Source of the DNA: Combretum micranthum
Lineage: Eukaryota > Streptophyta > Magnoliopsida > Myrtales > Combretaceae
Assembly (NCBI GenBank): GCA_024138025.1
Contig: JAMXBD010000362.1
Span: 434,001-498,000 of the forward strand
Direction of reading: 5' to 3'
DNA: 64,000 nucleotides
In this document: piece by piece, positions 1-10,199 of the stretch
Layout: every line of letters begins with the position of its first letter
Numbering within the stretch: position 1 is the stretch's first letter
Program-made: the position numbers and the translations under genes
Notes under the pieces: model-generated
Seen by the model: the letters and a program-made list of their open reading frames with translations, nothing else
Told to the model about the DNA's origin: nothing
Databases searched by the model: none

Positions 1-420
1 CTTTACTAAGAATGAGGTTACTGTAGTTAAAAAGTCGTTTTCACATTGAATGACTTTTTGTTAAATCGACGGGGCTAGTGATAGGTCGTGTCTCACAAAT
101 GTCCCTTGCAAAGTTGAATTTCCAAGTTGACATGGTTTGGGACAGGTCGTGTCTCACAAATGTCTTCTAAAAGCTTGATATTTAGCCCTTAATTTTGCTT
201 CTTTCTTGTAATGGTTGAAAAACATGTCTTGTCCTTGTCATGTTGAGTTCTTCTTAATCCAAACTTCACATTTTTGACCCGTCTTTGCTTTCTTTGAAAA
301 ATATCTCCTTTAAAGACCTAAAAGCTTAACTCCATTAATTCAAGTGCTAAATTCCCAATAAAAATGACCATCAAACATATGTTTTAGCACTCATAAAATA
401 GGAATAATTTTGGTTCATCA
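1..420 (-). repeat. 3' LTR (partial) of the Athila-like element
   Basis: This stretch matches 11243-11660 base for base apart from about 14 substitutions and two 1-base indels counted by eye. It ends with the same ttcatca terminus. About 1040 bases of this LTR lie before the window start, judging from the full 1461-bp copy at 10200-11660. Confidence 0.93.
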
Positions 421-433
421 AATTCTCCCATAC
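421..433 (-). other. polypurine tract (PPT) of the Athila-like element
   Basis: On the minus strand GTATGGGAGAATT directly precedes the TGATG start of the 3' LTR, the expected site of plus-strand priming. It is purine-rich and abuts the LTR without a gap. Confidence 0.7.
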
Positions 434-1998
434 TTAAACACTTGCTTGTCCTCAAGCAAACAATTTAAGAACAAACCAAAATCAAATATGCTGAGAATTT
501 TTCAAGTGAAAACTTACATAGCATTCATAAATCATTTTAGATCATAATAATTTGCTTTTGTACCTATTGCTCAAATCTATCATTTATATGTAACTAGCAT
601 ACCAAAATCGAAATTCTAAGGCTAATTCAAGTAAGTTAAACTTTACCCTCACCAATTAAAAATAGCTTCCAAAGTCACAAAATAAACACGAAGTCAAACA
701 ATAGCAAAAGAGACCTAGCTATACTTCACCACTTATTAACAAATATATAAACTCTTCAACTACTTCTTTAAGCACAACAATCTAAAGTGAAAGTAATTGT
801 ATCTGTTCTTCCCCTGGATTTTCTCCCTTTATTTAAAAATCTCTTCAAAAAATTTTTTTTTTTTTAGCCTTCAGAGGGACGGGTTTTTGCCTGCTTCTTT
901 TCCTTTTCCTCTGGACAGGGTGTAGCCTGCATCTTTTCAGTTCTCTTTTTCAAGTTCATTTAATGAACTTTTGCCTTTCCGCCCTTCTCATTATAGTGAG
1001 TTCATCGAGTCGGCACATCCTGGGCTCATCACCCAAGTGACCGGGTTTTAAAGGGACCCCATCGAACTCTCTACTCACTCTAACCTTCAAGTTAGGATAC
1101 TCATAACTCAAATGCTTGAATCATTGGAGTATAGGCCTTTAGATTTTTTCATCAATTGTATATAAGAAGCATGCTATTTGTATTCAATTTAGCACAACAA
1201 TTGATTATTTCCAAAGAGATTTATTAAAAAGGATCACCAAGTGATGGACTTCATATGCTCTTTCACCAAAGATTAGGAGGGCTCTCAAAATATTTGAAAA
1301 GAAAATATATAAATCAACAAGCTTAGAACCACAACCATTTAACTTTCAACTAAGGACTTCGATCCACTTTTAGACTTTAGATTCCATCCCTAATTAGCAA
1401 GTAAGTTTACCACACCTAGATTTTATCCTACAATTTCAACTAAGTATACTAATCACAAAATAGATGAGTAAGGTATTGAAGTTTCTTTGCTATTTCTAAA
1501 CATTTTTCTGAGTATATTTTCAAGTATAATAGCAAAGTGTAAAGTGGGGTTTTTTTTTCACATTTTAAAACAAGCACAGAAAACCAAATATTCCATTATC
1601 AAGAGTATGCCTAGAATATCCCTCCCCTACACTTAAGTTGGACATTGTCCCCAATGTCAAACAAATATGCACAATAGTGAGGAATGGAAAAAGAAGAAGA
1701 ATGAGACTTCCCTGTTTAAGGACAAATATTCAGCTGCAAGAGTTCAACAAAAAGGAGTAGCAGTGACAACAAGTCAGGTCATATTTCATCTGGGCTGCAA
1801 AACAAAAGCACAAACAAAAGACAAAAACAAAAATAAAGAAACAAAAGTTAGCACTCATGATCCTACTAGTAAGCCCTAAAGAGTCTAACCCAAGATTGGG
1901 TGCTCAAAGATACAGTCATCCAAAATATCATCAGAAATCATCAAAGCAGCAACAAATCAAGGAATCAATCTCCTTGATAGTCAGGATCATCTTCATCC
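434..1998 (-). other. 3' untranslated internal region of the Athila-like element
   Basis: About 1.6 kb between the env-like ORF and the PPT without a credible ORF. Short open frames here are low complexity. Around 1620-1655 the minus strand carries a block with a 'ggggacaatgtcc' core followed by the purine-rich 'gtaggggaggg'. Similar blocks are familiar from Athila/Tat 3' regions and could act as a second PPT (inference). Near 850-1050 the DNA is T/C rich with an oligo-T run. Confidence 0.6.
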
Positions 1999-3342
1999 TC
2001 ATCCACTATCTTTTCTTTGTTTCTTCTTCTTTGGTGGCATGTGTGTTGGTGTGTCCTCTTCTTCCTCTTCAGATTCGTCATCATCTTCCTCATCTTCATC
2101 AACTTCCTCTTCCGATGCTTCTTCAGTAACATTTTCCTCTGAAGCACGAATCTGAGCATCTACCTCCTCATCTTCACTATCCTGTAATAGATTATGGAAA
2201 GATTATACCTGAACATCATCGGGTGAGGAAGGAAAAGTCTCTGATGGTCCAGTCTGTGGTGGAGAAAATTCCACATTGTTATGGGCTGCACTCCCCTTCA
2301 AACAAGAATATATAGCTTCTTGATGTCGGGTCTAATGTTTGGTGGTACGGATGATAGCTTTGAACAATGATTTCATCTTCTGTAGAATGTGGCGGTTCTT
2401 CTCAACTTTCTTAGTAAACACTTTGTAAGGTGACTGGATAGAAGGAGATGACCTAGATATAGAAGGTCCTGGCTTCCCAAACCACTTCCCAAGAGTGGAA
2501 GGTGTTATAATATGAGAAGTAGCAACAGAATCCTTGGGTTCTTTAGTAGGAAAAATCTGTAATCCTTTCAGCAAGCGGGTGATGTAGGCTCCACGGTAAA
2601 TAGTGCCCTTGGCTTTATTAGTCTTGGCTTGCCGATGGAAAAAGAAAGCAAGCATCACTCCCAAGTTCAATGGGATTTTCTCAATTATGCTATGTAAGTA
2701 TAATAGTTCATATGTTCCTACCACCCTAATACTATGTCCCTTACCATTGACTGAATGAGTGATTATCCAGTGTATTATCCTATGGTTGAAATCTCTCAGT
2801 GTTGATGCCTTGGCTTCTTTTGCTTTATAAGGAGTGGCAGGACTGATCTTTCCCTAATATAAGTAGTTGAATTTCCCTAGTGGCCAATCAACAGGAAGGC
2901 GTACAAATTCTTCTGTTGCTAGAAAGTCAGCTGAATAAAAGCACATAGCCTCACAGATTTTTCGAATAGTAACAGTATGTTCTTGGCCATTAATCCTGAA
3001 AGTGATGCTATTGTTTATTCTCGAGTGTTTTGCTTGACTCTCAATCCGAAATGTGCAGAGGAACTCAAGTGTGATCTGCCAGTACACTCTTTCATTAACT
3101 TCAAACCATTTATCCCAACCATTGTGGCTAATCAAAGAACGAATCTCATCTGCCTTGTTAAACTTAGCCAATCCTTTCCAATTGAATAGCATATTACCAG
3201 CAAGTTGTCTTCCTAAAAGCACATTATAACGTTTTTGCTCAATCCTCGACATTGGTTGGGTTGGTCTTGGAGGATCTGGAGCTCGGACAAGAGACTGGCG
3301 ATGGGAAGAAGATTTCTTTCTCGCTGTTTGCTTCTATCGCAT
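1999..3342 (-). pseudogene. env-like / Athila ORF2 protein, three in-frame stops
   Basis: One minus-strand frame runs 448 codons from ATG at 3342 to a TGA at 1999. It is interrupted by stops at codon 3 (TAG, 3334-3336), at 2854 and at 2332. The N-terminal segment after the second ATG (3252) begins MSRIEQKRYNVLLGRQL and has a globular, Trp/Phe-rich make-up. The middle contains a GTIYRGAYITRLLKGLQ block. The C-terminus is very acidic (about 2160-2040, runs of E/D) and closes with a basic PPKKKKQRK stretch that could be a nuclear signal. Position after integrase matches the extra ORF of Athila elements (Pfam 'ATHILA ORF-1' type, recalled, not searched). I see no clear signal peptide or membrane span, so 'env-like' is positional only. 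Confidence 0.7.
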
Positions 3343-4228
3343 CCTGAAATGAGAACAATTTTGAAGGAATTGAAACAAGAATTGAGCACAATCACAACCA
3401 TAAAACACAAGTCGTTTTCTTTGTATAGCCCATATTTTGCTTCCCAAACTTGTCATTCTATCTCAACCCAAGCTTCCATTAAAACACCTTTTTTTTTTTT
3501 ACTAAAAACTAAACATCCCTAGCAAGACACGACTAAGTGACACGGCTTGTCACGGTCGTGTCGTTTTTTTTTTAACACTCCTTCATCGTCTTCCCCAAAT
3601 CTCATAGATGAGATCCCACAATTTAATTTCTAAATGTCTTTTAATTTCTACACAATAATCCCACCAACCCATCTTGAGTAAACATAGGAATCACGTAAAT
3701 CATCAACAACCCATTGACCATGAATCCTTCAAGCATTCATCTAAACCTACTTGCAAACCATCAATCTTGCAAACAAACCATGGATTACGCATACAATTAC
3801 TAACTTCAAGTTAGGATAACCAACAACCCATCGACCATGGATCACGCATGACAACCATTTATAAAAACTCAAAAACACATCAATCACGCATGACAAAGAT
3901 TTCATACGATTTATGCAAATATTCTCCATCAAAAATGAATTAACAAACATGATTTAGGATGACATGCAATAAAAATCAAAAACCCTAAAATCCCAAATCA
4001 ACCCTTCAATGGAGCCATGAATGTGTAGATACTCAAGAATGAGAGAGGGTGAAAAACTTACTTGGATTTCCCTTGATTTTGCTTGAACTTTTTGCATGAA
4101 TAATGAAGATGGAATGAGAGGATTTTATTTTTGCAAAGCAAGCCCCTTTGTATTCAAAACGCACAAATGATATGAATGAAGGAAACAATTAAAAAGAAAG
4201 CATGCGTTTTAATGAATAAAGGCAGTGA

Positions 4229-4556
4229 GTTACACGGTTGATCGACAAGCCGTGTCTAGCAAATGTCCAATAACACCCTTTACCACAGCAAGTTACACGG
4301 TCAAATTGCAATCCGTGTCTAATAAATGTCATCCTAGAGACAAGTGACACGCATAGAAATGGGCAGTGAGTTACACGGTTGATCAACAAGCCGTGTCAAA
4401 CAAATGTCCCCCATGCGTGTAATCCACAGATTGTTACACGGCCTATTAACAAGCCGTATCAAACAAATGTCATTCCAAACGCACAATAAACACTTAAGAT
4501 CAGTAAGTGACATGACTTTTGACAAGTCATGTCCCAAAAATGTCATATTGACAGCA
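4229..4556. repeat. five imperfect tandem units with an internal dyad
   Basis: Units start at about 4229, 4292, 4370, 4433 and 4507. Each reads roughly gttacacggttgatcaacaa followed by gccgtgtc and, 4-5 bases later, aaatgtc. ACACGG and CCGTGT within a unit are complementary, so each can fold as a stem with a 10-14 base loop. A related motif (gacatggtttggga, then ggtcgtgtc and aaatgtc) occurs in both LTRs near 130-165 and 11370-11405. The array was therefore probably seeded from LTR sequence or shares its function. Confidence 0.75.
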
Positions 4557-4710
4557 ACTTTTCTAGCCTTTTTCTATCTTGTTTCCTCTCCAATATCCAT
4601 CTTTTCTTTAAGATTATTGCTCAAGCATCCTAAACTGTCAAAAAAAAAAAAAAGATCATGAGTTCAAAAATAAAAGAAATTAAACGAAAGAAAAGAAATA
4701 AAAGAATTAG

Positions 4711-4738
4711 ACATGGGTTGCCTCCCACGAAGCGCTTT
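4711..4738 (-). other. conserved post-integrase block
   Basis: The minus strand reads aaaagcgcttcgtgggaggc followed by aacccatgt. A clearly related block (aagcacttcatgagaggcag, then cccatgt) occurs at 52289-52318 in a different gypsy element on the plus strand, again after its coding part. Confidence 0.6.
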
Positions 4739-4777
4739 TGGTTATAGTCGTTAGCTCGACGTCTTGCTATGATTCAA

Positions 4778-5990
4778 TCAAAGATTTGGTGAATGGAGCC
4801 GAAACTCCTCACGACGTTCTTGCTCAAAATCAACTCTTTGATAAAGCTTCAATCGTTGCCCATTTACCTTGAAAATTCCACTCTCAGGATGTTCCAATTC
4901 AACAGCACCATGTGGAAAAATTTTCTTGACTAAGAAAGGACCAGACCATCTTGATTTCAACTTTCCAGGAAAATGTTTTAAACGAGAATTAAACAATAGA
5001 ACCTGGTCTCCTTCTTTAAAATTCTTTGGATGACAGATTCGCTTATCATGATATTGCTTGGTTCTTTCCTTGTAGATCCGTATGTTCTCATAGGCAATCA
5101 TTCTCCATTCATCCAATTCATTCAGTTGAAGCTTTAGTCTCATTCCAATGGAATCCAAGTCAAAATTGACTTGCTTAATCGCCTAATAAGCTTTATGTTC
5201 AATCTCAATCTCTACCGGTAAATGACAAGCTTTACCATAGACAAGCCGATATGGTATGGTTCCTAAAGGAGTCTTATATGCTGTCCTGTATGCCCATAAT
5301 GCATCATCTAGCTTTTCCGCCTAATCCTTCCTATGATGCTCCACTGACTTCTCCAGAATTCTTTTCAAGTCGTGATTTGAAACCTCGACTTGTCCGCTGG
5401 TTTGAGGGTGATATGGTGTTGCAATCCTATGAGTTACCCCATATCGTTTTAACAATTTCTCAAGTTGATAGTTGCAGAAATGCGTCCCTCTATCACTTAT
5501 GATAGCTCTAGGGGCTCCAAACCTTAAGAACAACTTTTTTAAGAACTTGGTAACTACCCGGGCATCATTGGTAGGCAGTGCTTGAGCTTCTACCCACTTT
5601 GAGACATAGTCTACCGCCACCAAGATATACTTGTTTCCAAAAGAATTTGGAAATGGTTCCATGAAGTCGATACCCCACACATAAAAAACCTCACACTCTA
5701 AAACATAATTCTGAGGCTTTCATCACGTCGGGAAACATTCCCGGTTCTTTGACATCTATCACACAGATTAGCAACCTTATGGGCGTCTTTAAAAATAGTG
5801 GGCCAATAGAATCCAGCCTCTAGAACTTTTTGGGCCGTCCTATTTGCATTGTAATGACCTCTCGTAGGACCAGAATGGCACGCTCGCAAAATTTCTCAAC
5901 CTTTCGCATGAGATGCACAGCGGCGGATCAATTGATCTGCACAAACACGGAAAAGAAACGGTTCCTCCTAAAAAATAATATTTCAACTCA
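4778..5990 (-). pseudogene. integrase domain of the Athila-like pol
   Basis: The HHCC zinc-binding part lies at 5889-5698 ([15 protein letters not shown], then [15 protein letters not shown]). The catalytic core at 5680-5321 contains [19 protein letters not shown] and GQVEVSNHD, giving the D, D and E residues. The C-terminal part runs through an amber at 5321 and another at 5183 into [20 protein letters not shown] at about 4990-4900. There is no chromodomain, as expected for Athila/Tat. The zinc-binding part is in a different frame from the core. Confidence 0.88.
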
Positions 5991-6535
5991 GAAAAGAATT
6001 TCTTCTTTTCATGGGAAGTCATGTCTCGGGGGAGGATTTTAGCAACACGATAATTTGCAAACCAAGGAGTATCAGAATTTCTTACCTTCCGTATTGTAAA
6101 CAACCGTTCTTCCGGAAATTCATCATTAATCTCTTCCTCCTTAAATTCCTCCAAACAAGGGTTCTCCAAATGTGACAAGTGATCAGCTGCAAGATTTTCT
6201 GCTCCCTTTTTGTCTCGGATCTCCAAATCAAATTCTTGTAGAAGGAGAATCCACCGGATGAGGCGTGGTTTTGCATTTGTTTTTGACAAAAGATATTTAA
6301 GAGCAGAATGGTCAGTATAAACTATTACCTTTGATAGAATCAAATATGGTCGAAACTTGTCAAAGGCAAACACCACAGCCAACAACTCCTTTTTCGTGGT
6401 GGTGTAGTTTTCTTGGGCATTGTTGAGAGTCCTACTAGCATAGTAGATGGGTTGAAAATGCTTTTCTCTTCTTTGTCCCAAAACTGTCCCAACAGCATAA
6501 TCACTTGCGTCACACATTAGTTCAAATGGTAAACT
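5991..6535 (-). pseudogene. RNase H domain of the Athila-like pol
   Basis: It starts FELMCDASDYAVGTVLGQR and shows the acidic set expected of Ty3/gypsy RNase H: D in CDASDYA, E in KKELLAVV, D in YTDHSALKYL, and D in AADHLSHLEN. It follows RT directly after the amber at 6536. The domain itself is open. The frame is lost around 5990, where the linker to integrase begins. Confidence 0.88.
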
Positions 6536-7620
6536 CTAATCCGGAGCCATCATGATTAGTGCACTAATCAGATGCTTTTTAAGGAGGTTAAATGCTTCAA
6601 GACATTCTTGGCTAAACTCAAACTGTACATCCTTTTCCAAGAGCCTTGTGAGAGGTCGGGCTATCTTGGAAAAATTTTTTATGAACCTCCTATAGAAGCC
6701 TGCATGACCAAGGAAACTACGAATTGCCTTGATTGATGTTGGAGGAGGGAGATTAGAAATAATCTCAACCTTGGCTTGATCAACTTCAATTCCCTTGTGA
6801 GATACTTTATGACCGAGAACTATGCCTTCCTTGCACATGAAGTGGCATTTCTCCCAATTAAGCACAAGATTAGTTTGTTCACAGCGGATCAATACTTTCT
6901 TCAAATTTTCCAGACAATTGGTGAATGAATCTCCAAAAACGGAAAAATCACCCATAAACACTTCCATAATGTTTTCCACTAGATCATCAAAAGTGGCCAA
7001 CATGTACCTTTGAAATGTGGCTGGTGTATTACAAAGCCCAAAGGGCATTCTCCTATAGGCATAAGTGCCATAGGGACAAGTGAACGTAGTCTTTTCTTGA
7101 TCCTCAGGAGCAATTGGTATTTGGAAGTAGCCAGACATACCATCCAAATAGCAATAAAACATGTGACCTGCAAGCCTTTCTAACATTTGATCAATGAAAG
7201 GTAAAGAGAAATGGTCCTTGCGAGTAGCTTCATTAAGCCATCTATAATCAATACATACTTGCCAACCTGTGACTATCCTCATCGGGATCAGCTCATTTCT
7301 TTCATTTGGGACCACAGTCATCCCTTTAGGTACCACTTGCACTGGACTTACCCAAGAGCTGTCAGAAATTAGGTAAATCAACCCAGCATCCAGAAGTTTA
7401 ATTACTTCTTTCTTTACCACTTCTTTCATATTTGGATTCAACCTTCTCTGGGGTTGAACAACTGGTTTGAATCCTTCTTCGATCAAAATTTTATGAGTGC
7501 AAAAAGAAGGGTTTATACCTTTAATGTCGGATATCTTTCAGGCAATTGCTTTCTTATGCTCCTTAAGAACTGTCAATAATTTCTCCTTTCGTTCACTGCT
7601 CAAATCTGAGGCGATGACCA
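6536..7620 (-). pseudogene. reverse transcriptase domain, catalytic motif altered
   Basis: A long open segment (7486-6536) shows the RT landmarks in order: QVCIDYRWLNEATRKDHFSL, LDGMSGYFQIPIAPEDQEKT, MPFGLCNTPATFQRYM, then the thumb region with LGHKVSHKGIEVDQAK and IRSFLGHAGFYRRF. The catalytic box reads FMGD at about 6946-6957. The family usually has F/Y-x-D-D, so the first Asp is replaced by Gly (codon 6950-6952, GGT for GAT) and polymerase activity should be lost. The segment ends at an amber at 6536 that replaces Trp just before RNase H. Upstream, another Trp codon is TGA at 7538-7540. Confidence 0.9.
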
Positions 7621-7782
7621 CCGGTAATTTTGAATTCTCTTCCAGAAAAGCGTACTCCAAATAGTCAGGAAGTTGCTTCATTTCCAAAACCGGTGGTTCT
7701 ACAATGGAGGGCTTCAATTTTTTCTCATCTTCTAGTGATAATTTCTCGAACCCTTGTTTCTTTGTCAGCTCCTCATGCTTCT

Positions 7783-8420
7783 CTAATTGACCTTTCCATC
7801 TTGCACATCAGGGTTCAATACTTCTTTCTCTTTTGCACAAATCAAACTTAACTCCAAAACATCTCTACATAAAATTACACATGCATCCACCACAGAAGCA
7901 TCAATAACATCAATGCTAAAACAAGAATCATCACATACCATGGGCTTTTTCATCACTGTTGGAATTTGTACTATAAGCTCTTCATCACCAACCCGGAGTG
8001 TCAACCTTCCATCTCCAACATCTATGACAGCTCTAGCGGTAGCTAGAAAGGCCGTCCCAAAATTAGAGGACTTCCCCATCCTCATCCATCTCAAGATCAC
8101 AAAGTCAACCGGGAATAAAATTCCCGACTTTTACCAACAAATCCTCAATAATTCCTTTAGGTAGTTTAACCGATCTATTAGCTAATTGCAAACTAATTCT
8201 TGTAGGACGAGGTTCACCTAAACCCAGCTTTCTAAAGAATGAATAGGCATTAAATTGATGCTTGCCCCTAAGTCCGCTAAGCTTTCTCAACAGAAAATTC
8301 TCCAATGACATACGATTGTGAAACTACCCGGATCCTTCAATTTACTGGCAGCTTGTTTTGGATTATTGCTGAACACTCAGCCCTAACTACAGCAGTGGAC
8401 ACATCCTCAAGCTTCCTCTT
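7783..8420 (-). pseudogene. retropepsin-type aspartic protease domain
   Basis: The minus strand near 8250-8280 reads LADLGASINLMP, the active-site DxGAS-type motif of plant gypsy proteases. It continues into a segment around 8230-8110 (LGLGEPRPTRISLQLANRSV) in another frame. A further frame at 8100-7783 carries the C-terminal part. At least two frameshifts separate these pieces. The protease would have cleaved Gag-Pol in the particle. Confidence 0.75.
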
Positions 8421-8839
8421 GTTGGATAATAATTCTTTAAGGAATTTGGCATACTTTGGCATCTAAGAAAGTGCCTCCACCAACGGTATGTTGATGTGAA
8501 GTTGTTTAAAACCCAAGAATTTCCCGAACTGTTCTTTGTCACGATCCTGATGAAGACGAGCAGGATAAGGGATAGGAGGAGTATAGACCTCTTACCTCAG
8601 AGGGTTGTTCTTTGGAACCTTCTTTTCATCAGGATTTGAAATTGTTTCTCCTTCGGTTTCCTTCCTTTTCCTTGATTCCACTTCCTTTCCACTCCTCAAA
8701 GTGATTGCTTTTGCCTGTTCTTTTGGATTTGCCTCTGTATTGCTAGGAAGTGACCCATGTTACCTCTCAGATAGCATCTTAGCAAGTGTCCAATTTGGTT
8801 TTCTAGGTATGGATGGAAGCTTCTTGGTTCCGATGGCGA

Positions 8840-10059
8840 GCTTATGAGTTTTGGATAAATTGGGTCATCAATTCTTCCAAGCTAGGTTTCTTTTCTTGTG
8901 GAGGTGGTGGTGGTAATTGCGGAAGCTGTTGTGGAGGTGGAAGCTGTAGAGGAAGCTGTGGCATTTGAAATCCGGGTGGAAAATTTGAAAAATTCTACCT
9001 TTGCACGTTTTGGTTATTAGCATATGAAAAATTTGGATGATTCCTCCACCTTTGGTTGTATGTTTGACTATATGGATTATTTTGATATCTTCCTTGGTTT
9101 CCCACATAATCCACTTGCTCCAGAGCTTTAAGAAGGTAATTTTCAGCAACGAAATTTCCAGATTGTATTGGAATTGCTTGTGAGTTCTTTGCTTCCATTA
9201 CCTGTTTACTCAAGGCATCCATTTTAGCAAGTATAGTAGTCATCATATCAATCTCATGCATTCCTGACACTTTTTGTTTCCCCTTGTTGTTCCCCCATTG
9301 ATAGTTGTTCTTCGCCATATCCTCAAAGAGCTTAAGCGAATCTTCGGAGGTCTTAGAATTCAAAGTACCACCAGCTGCAGCATCAACCAATTGACGAGTT
9401 GCTATATTCAAACCATTGTAGAAGGTCTGCACTTGCATCTAATTCGGTACCTGATGATGAGGACATTTCCTTAGTAAATCCTTCCACCTTGGCCATGTAT
9501 CATATAAAGTCTCAGAATCCTGTTGGTTAATGACGAGATGTCATTCCCAGTTTAGCGGTCTTTGAGGTGGAAAATAGTTGTAAAGGAATTGCTCCACCAT
9601 ATGTTCCATGTTGTTATGGCTTCCGGACCCAATGAGGATAACCATTGTTTGGCTCTTCCTCTCAATGAGAAAGGAAATAGACGAAGTCTCACTGCATCAT
9701 CTGTTACCCCATTGTTCTTGAATGTCTCACAAATTTCCAAGAATGTCTGAATATGAGCATGTGGATCTTCATCAGGTAAACTATCAAATTGATAGTATTG
9801 TTGCAGCATCTGAATCACCACACTTTTGATTTCAAAATTGTTTGCCGTAATAGGCGGTTTCACAACAGTTGGGCCAGTACCATCCAGGGTAGGTCTAGCA
9901 TAATCTAAGTTGGTTTTGGGAGCTTCTTCATTGTTTTTAGCCATGAGTGGATCTATCAATTCTCTAGCAACTTCTCTTGTGTTACTCCTCAACCTTCGTG
10001 AATGTTCTGTCTATCTCCGGATCAAAATCTAGAAGTCTTGAAGAGGAATTTCTTGTCAT
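8840..10059 (-). pseudogene. gag of the Athila-like element
   Basis: Capsid/nucleocapsid precursor that packages the element RNA. The likely start is ATG at 10057-10059 (MTRNSSSRLLDFDPEIDRTF). A frameshift near 9993 moves into the frame containing ITANNFEIKSVVIQMLQQY, then DEDPHAHIQTFLEICETF and VRLRLFPFSLRGRAKQWL. These are hallmarks of Athila/Tat Gag. A further shift leads to 9438-8995, with AKMDALSKQV and an Asn/Tyr/Gln-rich tail. The region ends near 8840-8960 with a Pro/Gln-rich stretch. I see no zinc knuckle, which is usual for this lineage. Confidence 0.83.
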
Positions 10060-10179
10060 GCATTGCAGAATATCAGAGATTGGAGTTAGATTTTTTTCAA
10101 ATATATTAATGAAGAAATTTTTTTTTTTTAAAAGAAGAGTTAGATTAGCAGAAATAAAGTGTTCCTAATATTGCCAATT

Positions 10180-10193
10180 CCCCAACGGCGCCA
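10180..10193 (-). other. primer binding site, tRNA-Asp type
   Basis: On the minus strand TGGCGCCGTTGGGG starts six bases after the LTR end. It resembles the tRNA-Asp 3'-end complement (TGGCGCCGTTGCCGGGG) used by Athila elements, with a short internal loss. Location and orientation agree with the rest of the element. Confidence 0.8.
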
Positions 10194-10199
10194 AAAACT

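Larger units (their letters stand above)
3343..4777 (-). other. spacer between integrase and env-like ORF
   Basis: No credible coding sequence in either strand; the short open frames are repeat-derived. The segment holds the 63-78-bp repeat array at 4229-4556 and, next to integrase, the 28-base block at 4711-4738 that recurs at 52289-52318 in another element. Confidence 0.6.
4778..8420 (-). pseudogene. pol of the Athila-like element (protease-RT-RNase H-integrase)
   Basis: Most of pol lies in one frame, broken by four stops that each replace an expected Trp: 7538-7540 TGA, 6536-6538 TAG, 5321-5323 TAG and 5183-5185 TAG. Two frameshifts bound a segment of about 5700-5990. Upstream, the protease is split over frames. 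Enzyme order PR-RT-RH-IN is that of Ty3/gypsy. The intact frame between lesions suggests moderate age. The parts are annotated separately. Confidence 0.88.

Noticed and set aside
1857..2129. 90-codon plus-strand ORF with Leu/Pro-rich end
   Set aside because: Antisense of the Glu/Asp-rich tail of the env-like ORF.
3235..3522. 95-codon plus-strand ORF
   Set aside because: Shadow of the env-like ORF on the other strand.
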